A stretch of DNA of 50,732 nt. Origin: Microbacterium sp. K24 (lineage in GTDB: Bacteria > Actinomycetota > Actinomycetes > Actinomycetales > Microbacteriaceae). Of this stretch, positions 23,873-32,414 are shown piece after piece (within the stretch, counting starts at the first letter, position 1; every line of letters starts with the position of its first letter). The position numbers and the translations under genes are program-made. The DNA lies in the NCBI RefSeq assembly GCF_004794465.1, contig NZ_SSDJ01000128.1:1-50732 (forward strand), written 5' to 3'. The notes beneath the pieces are model-generated. The model did not search any database and was not told the origin of the DNA. It saw nothing but the letters and a program-made list of their open reading frames with translations.

Positions 23873-25252
23873 ATGAGCGGGCAGTCACAGGCTGGGTTCA
23901 CGCCCACCGGAACCATCGCGACGGCGGCCGATCGGCGCCGCGTCGTCTTCGCCACCGTGGTCGGGACCACCGTCGAGTGGTACGACTTCTTCATCTACGC
24001 CACGGCGGTCGGACTCGTCTTCGGCCAGCTGTTCTTCGAGCCGCTCGGAGCCAACAGCGCCCTGATCGCGTTCGCCACCGTCGGCGTCAGCTTCCTCTTC
24101 CGTCCGCTCGGGGCGTTCCTCGCCGGACACTTCGGCGACAAGCTGGGTCGCAAGACGGTCCTGATGTGGACCCTGATCCTCATGGGCGCGGCGACCGCGC
24201 TGATCGGCCTGCTGCCGACGTATCAGACGATCGGGGTCACCGCGCCAATCCTGCTGGTGCTGCTGCGCATCATCCAGGGCATCTCCGCCGGAGGCGAATG
24301 GGGCGGTGCCGTGCTCATGGCGGTCGAGCACGCGCCGCGCACGAAGCGCGGCATCTTCGGGGCGTCGCCGCAGATCGGCGTGCCGCTGGGCCTGCTGCTC
24401 GCCTCGGGCGTCATGGCCCTGATGACCGCGATCGCGCCCGGCGACCAGTTCGCGGAGTGGGGATGGCGCGTGCCGTTCCTGCTCAGCGTCGTGCTGATCC
24501 TCGTGGGCTACTACGTGCGCCGCAAGGTCGAGGAGAGCCCGGTGTTCACCGAGCTCGCGGCCCGCAAGGAGAAGGCGCGGATGCCGATCGTGCAGCTGTT
24601 CCGCAAGCACGCGCTGCTCGTGATCATCGCCGCGTTCGTCTTCGCCGGCAACAACGCGGTCGGCTACATGACGACCGGCGGATACATCCAGGGCTACGCG
24701 ACAAACCCGGAGGGTCCGATCGGCCTCGAGCGCGGCCCCGTGCTCTGGGCCGTCGCGGGCTCGGCGGTCACCTGGCTGCTGACGACGCTGCTGGCGGGGT
24801 GGATCTGCGATCGGATCGGCCGTCGCCCCACGTACATCATCGGCTGGGTGCTGCAGCTCATCGGCGTCTTCGCCCTGTTCCCGCTCGTGAACACCGGGCA
24901 GATCGGCCTGCTGTTCGCCGGACTCGCCCTGCTCACGATCGGGCTCGGCTTCACCTACGGCCCGCAGGCCGCGCTGTACACGGAGCTCTTCCCCGCCAGC
25001 ATCCGCTTCTCGGGCGTCTCGATCTCGTACGCGATCGGTGCGATCGCGGGCGGCGCATTCGCTCCGACCATCGCGACGGCGATCGTGCAGGCGACCGGGT
25101 CGACCCAGGCGGTCACCTGGTACCTCGCCGGCATGACCGTGCTCGGGCTCATCGCGACCCTGCTGCTGCGCGACCGTTCCGGCATCCCGCTCGGTCCGGA
25201 TCACGAGGACGAGCAGTCGGTCAGCCCGATCCGCGGACTCGCGAAGGCCTGA
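23873..25252 (+). CDS. MFS transporter, metabolite:H+ symporter (MHS) family
   Basis: A 459-aa permease with about 12 membrane segments. The N-terminal 'GTTVEWYDFFIYATA' and 'RPLGAFLAGHFGDKLGRKTVL' are signatures of the MHS group, which imports organic acids such as shikimate, proline/betaine and aromatic acids. Later loops include 'LLAGWICDRIGRRPTYIIG'. It is transcribed divergently from the hpa operon, so uptake of a (hydroxy)phenylacetate-type substrate is inferred. AGGAG lies 7 bases upstream of the ATG. Confidence 0.9.
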   Translation: MSGQSQAGFTPTGTIATAADRRRVVFATVVGTTVEWYDFFIYATAVGLVFGQLFFEPLGANSALIAFATVGVSFLFRPLGAFLAGHFGDKLGRKTVLMWTLILMGAATALIGLLPTYQTIGVTAPILLVLLRIIQGISAGGEWGGAVLMAVEHAPRTKRGIFGASPQIGVPLGLLLASGVMALMTAIAPGDQFAEWGWRVPFLLSVVLILVGYYVRRKVEESPVFTELAARKEKARMPIVQLFRKHALLVIIAAFVFAGNNAVGYMTTGGYIQGYATNPEGPIGLERGPVLWAVAGSAVTWLLTTLLAGWICDRIGRRPTYIIGWVLQLIGVFALFPLVNTGQIGLLFAGLALLTIGLGFTYGPQAALYTELFPASIRFSGVSISYAIGAIAGGAFAPTIATAIVQATGSTQAVTWYLAGMTVLGLIATLLLRDRSGIPLGPDHEDEQSVSPIRGLAKA

Positions 25253-25263
25253 CGCCCGTTTCG

Positions 25264-25326
25264 CGCTCCGGTCGCACTTCTTGCCGCTCATCGTCGTGAT
25301 GAGCAGCACGGAGTGCGACCGGAGTG
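25264..25326. terminator. near-perfect ~30-bp hairpin between convergent genes
   Basis: A long inverted repeat centred at 25295. The outer 13 bp pair perfectly (25266-25278 with 25312-25324), and pairing then continues to the loop with only two mismatches, including GCTCAT/ATGAGC. It lies between the MFS (+) and IclR (-) genes and has no U-tract. It is a probable bidirectional terminator. Confidence 0.65.
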
Positions 25327-25338
25327 CTGCGCGCGGGG

Positions 25339-26043
25339 TCAGCCGTCGAGCGAGTCGCGGATGGCCGCTGCCGAGTGCTGCAGGCGGGCGGCGATCGCCG
25401 CGTCGTCGATGTCGGCCGCGACGTGCACGACGGCGATCGCGGCCGGACGGTGCCCACGCAGCGCGAGCGGCACCGCGACCGCCTTCACGGTCGGTATGAC
25501 CTCGTCGTGGCTGGTGCCGTATCCGCGGAGCCGGGTGGCGTCGACCTCGGCGTGCAGTGCGGGGGAGGTGCCGGAGGGCCATTCCGCCGGAGGGAGTTGC
25601 GCGAGGATCGCCTTCCCGGGGGCGCCGACGGTCACCGAGTGCCGGGCGCCCGGTCGCTGTGCGACGCTCGCGACCGCGTGGCGGGGTTCGACGCTGGCGA
25701 GGGTGATGCACTCGTCCGCGTCGAGCACGGCGAGGAAGCACGTCATGCCCAGTTCGTTCGCGATGGCGGTGAGCTCGGGAAGGGCTTCGGCCTGCAGGTC
25801 GTGCGCGACACCGGCGGCGAGGGCGGCCATGCGCGCCCCCAGGCTGACGGAGCCGGCCGGGTCCCGTCCGATGAGTCTGTGGTCTTCGAGCGTGCGCAGC
25901 AGGCGGTAGGCGATCGAACGGTGCACGCCGAGCGCCGCGGCGATCTCGTCGATCGTGAGCGGATGCCGCGCGTCGGCCAGGATCTCGAGAATGCGGATGC
26001 CGCGGCTCAGCGTCTGGGATGCCGGGGCTGCACCGTCGGGCAT
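25339..26043 (-). CDS. IclR family transcriptional regulator
   Basis: A 234-aa IclR protein. The winged HTH is at about 8-68 ('LTIDEIAAALGVHRSIAYRLL') and the ligand domain at 75-230 ('SVTVGAPGKAILAQLP', 'RLRGYGTSHDEVIPTVKAVAVPL'). I chose the ATG at 26043, preceded by GGGAG; an ATG 11 codons upstream has no RBS. It diverges from the FAD monooxygenase. Two TGTTC/GAACA-type palindromes in the shared gap are its likely sites. IclR members commonly control aromatic-acid genes. Confidence 0.9.
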   Translation of the reverse strand: MPDGAAPASQTLSRGIRILEILADARHPLTIDEIAAALGVHRSIAYRLLRTLEDHRLIGRDPAGSVSLGARMAALAAGVAHDLQAEALPELTAIANELGMTCFLAVLDADECITLASVEPRHAVASVAQRPGARHSVTVGAPGKAILAQLPPAEWPSGTSPALHAEVDATRLRGYGTSHDEVIPTVKAVAVPLALRGHRPAAIAVVHVAADIDDAAIAARLQHSAAAIRDSLDG

Positions 26044-26082
26044 GGGGCTCCCTTGTGTTCGGCGCGAGTCGCGCATACGATG

Positions 26083-26119
26083 TGTTCAATAGTAGAACTG
26101 CCTGTTCGAATATAGAACA
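26083..26119. promoter_or_regulatory. tandem IclR-type operators
   Basis: Two copies of a GTTC-N7-GAAC palindrome lie in the divergent gap: TGTTC at 26083 with GAACT at 26095, and TGTTC at 26103 with GAACA at 26115. Their centres are 20 bp apart, two helical turns, which suits cooperative binding on one face of the DNA. TATAGA at 26111-26116 may be a -10 for the monooxygenase. Confidence 0.6.
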
Positions 26120-26172
26120 TACGAGGCAGTGACGCAAGACCCGACAGTGATGTCCGGAAGGAATCGACGACG

Positions 26173-28044
26173 ATGCAGTTCCACCACCACGGCTACGTCT
26201 CCGGCAACCCCCGCGTGCAGGATGCGGCCGGCACCGGACTCGACCGGCCGACCGAGCTCCCCGAGAGCGTCGATGTGCTGATCGTCGGCTCGGGTCCTGC
26301 CGGCATGCTGCTGGCCGCCCAGATGTCGCAGTATCCCGACATCTCCACGCGCATCATCGAGAAGCGCGAAGGGCGGCTCGTGCTCGGTCAGGCCGACGGC
26401 ATCCAGCCGCGCAGCGTCGAGACCTTCCAGGCGTTCGGGTTCGCGGAGCGGATCGTCGCCGAGGCGTACAACATCGGGTGGATGAACTTCTGGAGCCCGA
26501 ATCCCGAGAACCCGCGCGAGATCACCCGCACCGCGCGCACCGCGGACTACGCCTACGACATCTGCGAGTTCCCGCACCTCATCGTGAACCAGGCCCGTGT
26601 GCTGGACTACTTCGCCGAGGCGGCCGCGACGGGTCCCGGCCGCATCGCGCCCGACTACGGCGTCGAGTTCGAGGGCCTCACCGTACACGACGAGGGCGAG
26701 TACCCCGTCGAGGTCCGTGTGCGCCATGCGGCGGGGGAGCGAGCCGGTGAGGAGCAGATCGTCCGCGCGAAGTTCGTGGTGGGCTGCGACGGCGCCCGCA
26801 GCGGCGTGCGTCAGGCCATCGGACGCACCCACGTCGGCGGCAGCGCCGCTCATGCGTGGGGCGTCATGGACGTGCTGGTGAACACCGACTTCCCGGACTG
26901 GCGCACCAAGTGTGCGATCAACTCGCAGGCGGGCAACATCCTGCACATCCCGCGCGAGGGCGGCTACCTGTCCCGGATGTACATCGATCTCGGCGAGGTC
27001 GCGGACGATGACGACCACCGGGTGCGGCAGACGCCGATCGAGGAGATCATCCGCAAGGCCAACGACATCCTGCACCCGTACACGCTCGACGTGAAGCAGG
27101 TCGCGTGGCACAGCGTGTACGAGGTCGGACACCGCGTCACCGACGGCTTCGACGACGTGCTCGACGATTCGGGACGCACCCCGCGGGTGTTCCTGACGGG
27201 CGATGCCTGCCACACGCACAGCGCCAAGGCCGGTCAGGGCATGAACGTGTCGATGCAGGACGGCTTCAACCTCGGATGGAAGCTCGGCTCAGTCCTCACC
27301 GGGCGTGCGCCGGAGGCGCTGCTCGCGACGTACGGCGCCGAACGGCGTCCGGTCGCCCAGCAGCTGATCGACTTCGACCGGGAGTGGTCGTCGCTGATGG
27401 CGCGCAAGCCCGAGGAGATCTCCGACCCCGGCGAGCTGGCGACCTACTACCTGGCGACGGCGGAGTTCCCGTCGGGGTTCATGACGCAGTACACCGCGTC
27501 GATGATCACGGGTTCGGACGCGCACCAGGCTCTTGCCGGCGGATACCCGCTCGGCAAGCGGTTCAAGTCCGCCGAGGTCATCCGCGTCGGCGACGGCAAC
27601 GTCGTGCACCTCGGGCACCACGCCAAGGCGGACGGCCGGTGGCGCGTGTACGCGTTCGGCGATCGGACCGGCGAGGCGCTGGCGGAGTGGGCGGATGCCG
27701 CCGCACCGCTGTTCGCCCGCTTCACGCCGTCGGATGCCGACGTCGACGCGGTCTTCGACGTGAAGGCCGTCTACCAGCAGCCGTACGAGGAGCTCGAGGT
27801 CACGACGGTGCCCGAGCTCTTCCAGCCGAAGACCGGTCCGCTGGGCCTCACCGACTGGGAGAAGGTCTACGCCGCAGGCCCCTCCAAATGGACCGAGACC
27901 GACATCTTCAAGGCGCGGGAGCTGTCGCGTGATGGCGTGGTGATCGTGGTGCGCCCCGATCAGTACGTCGCCGCGATCCTGCCGTTGGACGGGATCGGTG
28001 AGCTCTCGGAGTTCTTCGAGGGGGCACTTCTTCCCGCGGGTTGA
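26173..28044 (+). CDS. FAD-dependent aromatic monooxygenase (phenol / 3-hydroxybenzoate hydroxylase type)
   Basis: A 623-aa class A flavoprotein hydroxylase. The FAD dinucleotide motif GSGPAG is at 39-44, the DG motif at 206-207 ('VVGCDGARSG') and the GD motif at 343-344 ('FLTGDACHTHSAKAGQG'). A C-terminal thioredoxin-like domain covers about 450-620. The length and the N-terminus ('MQFHHHGYVSGNP') resemble 3-hydroxybenzoate 4-monooxygenase (MobA) and phenol 2-monooxygenase. It should insert a hydroxyl next to an existing phenol using NAD(P)H and O2. In this context 3-hydroxyphenylacetate to homoprotocatechuate is an attractive but unproven alternative. Probably regulated by the divergent IclR protein. 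Confidence 0.88.
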   Translation: MQFHHHGYVSGNPRVQDAAGTGLDRPTELPESVDVLIVGSGPAGMLLAAQMSQYPDISTRIIEKREGRLVLGQADGIQPRSVETFQAFGFAERIVAEAYNIGWMNFWSPNPENPREITRTARTADYAYDICEFPHLIVNQARVLDYFAEAAATGPGRIAPDYGVEFEGLTVHDEGEYPVEVRVRHAAGERAGEEQIVRAKFVVGCDGARSGVRQAIGRTHVGGSAAHAWGVMDVLVNTDFPDWRTKCAINSQAGNILHIPREGGYLSRMYIDLGEVADDDDHRVRQTPIEEIIRKANDILHPYTLDVKQVAWHSVYEVGHRVTDGFDDVLDDSGRTPRVFLTGDACHTHSAKAGQGMNVSMQDGFNLGWKLGSVLTGRAPEALLATYGAERRPVAQQLIDFDREWSSLMARKPEEISDPGELATYYLATAEFPSGFMTQYTASMITGSDAHQALAGGYPLGKRFKSAEVIRVGDGNVVHLGHHAKADGRWRVYAFGDRTGEALAEWADAAAPLFARFTPSDADVDAVFDVKAVYQQPYEELEVTTVPELFQPKTGPLGLTDWEKVYAAGPSKWTETDIFKARELSRDGVVIVVRPDQYVAAILPLDGIGELSEFFEGALLPAG

Positions 28045-28138
28045 GAGGCCCGGTCTTGCAGAATACTGGCGCGGTGTCTGCGGTCGGTCGTACCGTGGGT
28101 CGCGGATGGGCGACGGCGCCCGCCAGGAGGAGTGCGTG

Positions 28139-28516
28139 ATGGACTGGAAGATCGAACTCATCTTCGTGCCGGTGTCGGATGTCGACCGGTCGAAGGACTT
28201 CTACGTGAAGATCGGCTTCAACGCCGATCATGACCAGAGTCCGTTCGAGGGCATGCGCTTCGTGCAGATGACTCCGCCCGGGTCTGCCTGCTCGATCGCG
28301 TTCGGCACCGGGCTCGGCATCGAACTCGAGCCGGGGCAGCAGAACACGATCCAGGTCGTCGTGCCCGATGCCGACGAGGCACTCGCGCATCTGCAGAGCG
28401 TCGGAGTCGAGGCGCGCGGCGTCGAGGACCTGGACTGGGGTCGCTTCGTCAGCTTCGACGACCCCGATGGCAACACCTGGACCCTGCAGGAGCTCCCGGA
28501 CTACGGCGCGGCCTGA
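28139..28516 (+). CDS. VOC superfamily (glyoxalase/dioxygenase-like) protein
   Basis: A 125-aa single vicinal-oxygen-chelate module ('VSDVDRSKDFYVKIGF', 'FVSFDDPDGNTWTLQELP'). The family includes glyoxalases, antibiotic-binding proteins and dioxygenases; the function here is unknown. The start at 28139 is set by AGGAGG 8 bases upstream. It begins 94 bases after the monooxygenase and may be read through from it. Confidence 0.85.
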   Translation: MDWKIELIFVPVSDVDRSKDFYVKIGFNADHDQSPFEGMRFVQMTPPGSACSIAFGTGLGIELEPGQQNTIQVVVPDADEALAHLQSVGVEARGVEDLDWGRFVSFDDPDGNTWTLQELPDYGAA

Positions 28517-28626
28517 GTCGTCCACGGGGTGTCGTGTCGCGACGGGCTCGTCACGCGCCCGGCGCAGAGCGCACTCATGCACGTGGCGGGACGCGGTCGG
28601 TGCTGTGACGCGCAGCCGGCTGTCGC

Positions 28627-30129
28627 TCAGCCCGCTCGCTGGTGTGGGCTGCCGGTGAGGAGGTGGTGCGGGGTGCGCCAGCGCTCGTGGGGGTCCCACC
28701 AGGCGGGGCCGCGGACTTGGGGGATCCCGTTGCTCATGCGGATCTCCCATCCAGACGTGTCGAGGGTGCGGTGGTGATGCCAGCACAGGGTGACGCCGTT
28801 GTCCGTGCGGGTCGGGCCGCCGCGGGAGTGCTCGTGGACATGATGTATCTCGCACCATGATGCGGGGACGTGACACCCGGGGATCAGGCATTCCTGATCC
28901 CGAAGGGTGATGGCTCGTCGTTGGTGGACGGTGAAGATGCGGTCGGTGGATCCGATGCCGATGATGCGCCCTTCGGGGTCGAACAGCACCCGTTGCACCC
29001 CGCCCCCACAGGCGGTGTGCCGGGCGGTGCCGACGGTGACAGGGGTGTCGATCCCGTCGACGTGTGCCCACCCCCGGCCTGTGGCGTAGTCCTCCGCGGT
29101 GACGGAGACGAGGAGGGTCGGGGCGGCACCGCCGAGGCGGGGCATGTCGTCGTGGCGGGCCGCGATCCCGAGGGCTGCGGCGAGGGCGTCGTGCTGCTTC
29201 TGCGCCCGGGTGCGGGTATCGACCAACCCGGTGAAATCCCCGGCCGGCAGCGTGCCGGCATCGGCATCGGCATCGGCATCGGCATCGCCATCGCCGACCG
29301 GCGAGAACGCGTCGTCGGGGCCGGACCCGTCAGAGGGGCGGAAGTGCACGCCGGGGAGGGGTGGCCCGTCGACCTTGGGGTTCAGGTAGGCGTCCCAGAT
29401 GCGCCGCAACTGTCCGGCCACTTCCGGGAGCAGCTCACCGCGCAGCGGAATGAGACCGTTCTTCGCCCGACCGAGGGTCACACCCCGCCCGCGTTGCGCG
29501 ATCTCTTCCGCGGGTTCGGCACCGTCAGGGTCGAGGTAGGCGACGATCAGCTGCGCCCGCACCCGCAGATCCTCCGGCGTCGCCGCCGGGGCGGTGTCCT
29601 GATCAGCGACGCCAGCATCAGCATCCGCTTCGTGGTCGACGGCGATCAGTCCCCGGGCGAACCCGGCGAGAACCTCGTCCGCCCGTAACCGGTCTTCGGG
29701 GCTGATCCGCCGCCCGGCCTGCTCCACCGGTCCCGTCGCGGCCAGCAACCCGGCCACCCCGACGACCCCGTCGAGGAGGGCGTCCCGCAGCTGAGGCCAC
29801 AACGCCGGTAACGGTGCCCCCGTGGTGAGTTCCGTCTGCCGGTGCACGACCTTCCCCGCCCGCACCATCCGTCCCGCTCCGGCCGCATCCGTGCGCAGCA
29901 CCCGCTGCAGCACCTCGTTCGTCGACACGCACCCGAACGACCCCGCGAACCCTGCATCGGCGGCCGCGATCGTCTCCACGACCACAGCGTCCAACAGCCG
30001 CTGCACCTCACCCACAGCCCGGAGAAGGTCCATCTTCCCGTCATCCGGGAGCACCCGCACCCGGTCCGCACGCAGCATCTCCCGCAGGTCGACCGTGACC
30101 TGCTCCAGATGTTCCGTGGTGTTCTTCAT
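28627..30129 (-). CDS. DUF222 / HNH endonuclease domain protein (13E12 repeat family)
   Basis: A 500-aa protein from the ATG at 30129; a TTG at 30141 would add four residues. The N-terminal DUF222 region covers about 10-330 and the HNH domain about 405-465, with 'CLIPGCHVPASWCEIHHVHE', 'RGGPTRTDNGVTLCWHHH' and two Cys for zinc. These multi-copy actinobacterial proteins have no settled role; some behave like mobile or repetitive elements. A GGCATC hexamer tract encodes an Asp-Ala run in the middle. No partner genes are apparent. Confidence 0.88.
   Translation of the reverse strand: MKNTTEHLEQVTVDLREMLRADRVRVLPDDGKMDLLRAVGEVQRLLDAVVVETIAAADAGFAGSFGCVSTNEVLQRVLRTDAAGAGRMVRAGKVVHRQTELTTGAPLPALWPQLRDALLDGVVGVAGLLAATGPVEQAGRRISPEDRLRADEVLAGFARGLIAVDHEADADAGVADQDTAPAATPEDLRVRAQLIVAYLDPDGAEPAEEIAQRGRGVTLGRAKNGLIPLRGELLPEVAGQLRRIWDAYLNPKVDGPPLPGVHFRPSDGSGPDDAFSPVGDGDADADADADAGTLPAGDFTGLVDTRTRAQKQHDALAAALGIAARHDDMPRLGGAAPTLLVSVTAEDYATGRGWAHVDGIDTPVTVGTARHTACGGGVQRVLFDPEGRIIGIGSTDRIFTVHQRRAITLRDQECLIPGCHVPASWCEIHHVHEHSRGGPTRTDNGVTLCWHHHRTLDTSGWEIRMSNGIPQVRGPAWWDPHERWRTPHHLLTGSPHQRAG
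29257..29292 (-). repeat. GGCATC hexamer tract encoding Asp-Ala repeats
   Basis: Five exact GGCATC units and one variant (GCCATC) lie inside the DUF222/HNH gene. They encode alternating Asp-Ala and may vary in copy number without breaking the frame. Confidence 0.85.
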
Positions 30130-30438
30130 GCCCTCATCCAACCAGGGGCCACCGACATTCGAGCCCCGTAATAACCCAGATCAGAGAAATATTTTGCGAT
30201 ATCTGCAGGCCTCATCCCTCCTCCACAGAACACCCCCGACCGCCACTCGCCCACACTCCCGCGCCCCCACGGCGATCGGTCGCCGCCACCGAGGTGACCC
30301 ACCCCGCACCACGCCGGAATCCATCTGGTAACCACCTCTCTCCGCGGCATCCGCTCGCCCGTTCACCGGGCCGTCATGATCCGGCCATCCGACGCTCCTA
30401 TCGTCGCCGCGAACCAGCGCCGAAAGGACTTCCCTGCA
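30130..30438. promoter_or_regulatory. divergent intergenic region between HNH protein and exported nuclease
   Basis: A 309-base non-coding gap with starts on both sides. It contains a short AT-rich patch around 30185-30205 (AAATATTTTGCGATAT) that could supply a promoter. No confident -35/-10 pair, RNA or repeat was recognised. Confidence 0.3.
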
Positions 30439-32346
30439 ATGACTCCCCGTACCCCTCGATCGAGGAGGACGCTCCTCGCACTCCTCGGAGCCGGCATCGC
30501 TTTCGCCGGCGTCCTCATCGCTCCCGCCGCGCACGCCGCAGACTCCTCCCTGTCGATCGACGCGACGAGCATCCGCACCGACGAGACGGTCACGATCTCG
30601 TTCGACGCGGGGGAGTCCGTGCACGACCGGAACTGGGTCGGCATCTACCGCGACGGCGCGACCCCGGGAGGCCCCGCGTCGCTCGACTGGCGGTACGTGC
30701 CCGAGGCGAACGGAGACCTCACCTGGGGCCCGTCGTCCCGCGACGGTTGGACGCGGAACACGGCGTTGATGGGCGCGGGCGAGTACGACATCTACCTGCT
30801 CGAAGACGACGGCTACGGCATCCTCGCCGGTCCGATCGACCTGACCGTCACGGCGCCCGCGACCGAACCGCCGCATCCGCCCGCCGAACCCAAGCCCGCG
30901 GTCGACGGCGTGAGCGAGCTCAACGTGCTCACCTTCAACGTCTGGCACGGCGGCACGCAGGTGGCCGACGGTGCGCAGCAGATCGCCGACATCATCGAGC
31001 AGACCGATGCGGATGTGACGTTTCTCCCCGAGGTCGGGGACGCGCCGTCCCAGGTCTCCGCCTTGCTCGGCTACGACCACCTCACCGCGACCGACACCGG
31101 GATCGTCTCGCGCTATCCGATCGTGTCGACCGACACCGTCGGCCGCTGGTGGTCGAAGGCTGTGATCGACGTCAACGGCACCGAGGTCGTCGTCTACGGA
31201 GGACACCTGGAATACCGCTGGTACACGACGTACCTGCCCCGCGGCTACGGAGGAGAGATCCACGGCGACTGGCCGGAGGGCTGGGACACCTGGGACAAGC
31301 TCGACGCACCGGTGACCGACGTCGAGCAGATCCTCGCCGCCAACGCGCAGTCGGGTCGACCGGATGCCGCAGCCGAACTCGTGTCCGACATCGACGCCGA
31401 GCGAAGCGCCGGACGCATCGCCGTCGTCGGCGGCGACTTCAACGAGCCGCCTTCGCAGGACTGGACCGCGGCGACCGCCGATCTCTTCGACCACAACGGG
31501 GTCGTCATCCCGTGGCAGACGACGCAGACGCTGCTCGACGGCGGCCTCGTCGACGCGTTCCGCACGGTGCACCCGGATCCGGCGGCGAACCCCGGATTCA
31601 CCTGGCCCTCGGACAACGCGCTGTTCCCGACATCGTCGCTGACCTGGGCGCCCGAGGCCGATGAGCGCGACCGGATCGACTACATCCTCGCGACGCCCGA
31701 CGAGCGACTTTCGATCGACGGCTCGACCGTCGTCGGGCCGCAGTCGACGATCGTGCGCAACGAGCGCGTAGTCGATGACAGCGCCGACGAGATCTTCACC
31801 CCCGACGCCGTGTGGCCGTCGGACCACAAGGCCGTGCTGGCGAACTTCTCGATCTGCGACGACGGCTGCGGCACACCCGAGCCGGAGCCCGTGGCGACCG
31901 TGGAGCTCGGTGCGTCGTCGGTGGTCGCGGGCGGCAGCGTCACGATCCAGGGCGACGGATTCGCTCCGGATGCCGCGCTGCGCGTCGAGCTGCGATCGAC
32001 GCCCGTGCCGATCGGCGCGGTGACGAGCAACGGGACCGGAGCCTTCCGCCTCGCCGTGACCATCCCTGCCGCAACCGCGCCGGGAGTGCACAGCATCGTC
32101 GTGATCGACCCCGCCGGTGCGGAGACGAGTGCGACGATCACCGTGACAGCGGCACCGGGCGGAGGACAGCCCGGCGAAGGCCAGCCGGGGGCTCAGCCCG
32201 GCGGTGGGGCGACCGCACAGGGGAACGTCGGCGATGACTCCCTCGCCAGCACCGGTGCCGACAGCGCGCCGTTCCTGATCGGAGCTCTGCTGCTGCTCGC
32301 CGCGGGTCTCGCGCTCGTCGTGATCCGTCGGCGCCGCCGGGCCTAG
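30439..32346 (+). CDS. secreted, sortase-anchored endonuclease/exonuclease/phosphatase-family protein
   Basis: A 635-aa exported protein. The signal peptide covers residues 1-33 (basic start, hydrophobic core, cleavage after 'AHA'). A beta-sandwich module lies at about 35-140. The EEP domain at about 155-470 shows 'LNVLTFNVWHGG', 'FLPEVGD', 'VVGGDFNEP' and 'WPSDHKAVL'. A second Ig-like domain (about 480-570) and a Gly/Pro/Gln linker follow, then 'LASTG' (about 602-606), a membrane helix and an Arg tail. LAXTG is the class E sortase signal of high-GC actinomycetes, so the enzyme is probably wall-anchored and hydrolyses extracellular nucleic acids or phosphoesters. The ATG at 30439 follows AAAGGA. 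Confidence 0.87.
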   Translation: MTPRTPRSRRTLLALLGAGIAFAGVLIAPAAHAADSSLSIDATSIRTDETVTISFDAGESVHDRNWVGIYRDGATPGGPASLDWRYVPEANGDLTWGPSSRDGWTRNTALMGAGEYDIYLLEDDGYGILAGPIDLTVTAPATEPPHPPAEPKPAVDGVSELNVLTFNVWHGGTQVADGAQQIADIIEQTDADVTFLPEVGDAPSQVSALLGYDHLTATDTGIVSRYPIVSTDTVGRWWSKAVIDVNGTEVVVYGGHLEYRWYTTYLPRGYGGEIHGDWPEGWDTWDKLDAPVTDVEQILAANAQSGRPDAAAELVSDIDAERSAGRIAVVGGDFNEPPSQDWTAATADLFDHNGVVIPWQTTQTLLDGGLVDAFRTVHPDPAANPGFTWPSDNALFPTSSLTWAPEADERDRIDYILATPDERLSIDGSTVVGPQSTIVRNERVVDDSADEIFTPDAVWPSDHKAVLANFSICDDGCGTPEPEPVATVELGASSVVAGGSVTIQGDGFAPDAALRVELRSTPVPIGAVTSNGTGAFRLAVTIPAATAPGVHSIVVIDPAGAETSATITVTAAPGGGQPGEGQPGAQPGGGATAQGNVGDDSLASTGADSAPFLIGALLLLAAGLALVVIRRRRRA

Positions 32347-32361
32347 CCCCGGCGCTCCCGC

Positions 32362-32405
32362 GGCGGATGCAGCGGTGTCGGGCCGGCCGACCCGCCGCAT
32401 CCGCC
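32362..32405. terminator. hairpin between convergent genes
   Basis: GGCGGATGC (32362-32370) pairs with GCATCCGCC (32397-32405). The interior continues as GCGG and GTCGG paired with CCGAC and CCGC. It lies in the 68-base gap between the exported nuclease and the NUDIX gene. No U-tract is present. Confidence 0.6.
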
Positions 32406-32414
32406 ACGGGAACG

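Noticed and set aside
22324..25299. A 991-codon + strand open frame covering the FAH-RraA gene and the MFS gene
   Set aside because: It is antisense to the first and out of frame with the second. The MFS frame has clear membrane segments and an RBS, and this frame has neither.
28517..28626. Terminator or small RNA between the VOC and HNH genes
   Set aside because: Several short complementary words (such as CGTCAC/GTGACG) occur but no continuous stem, and no promoter signal is visible.
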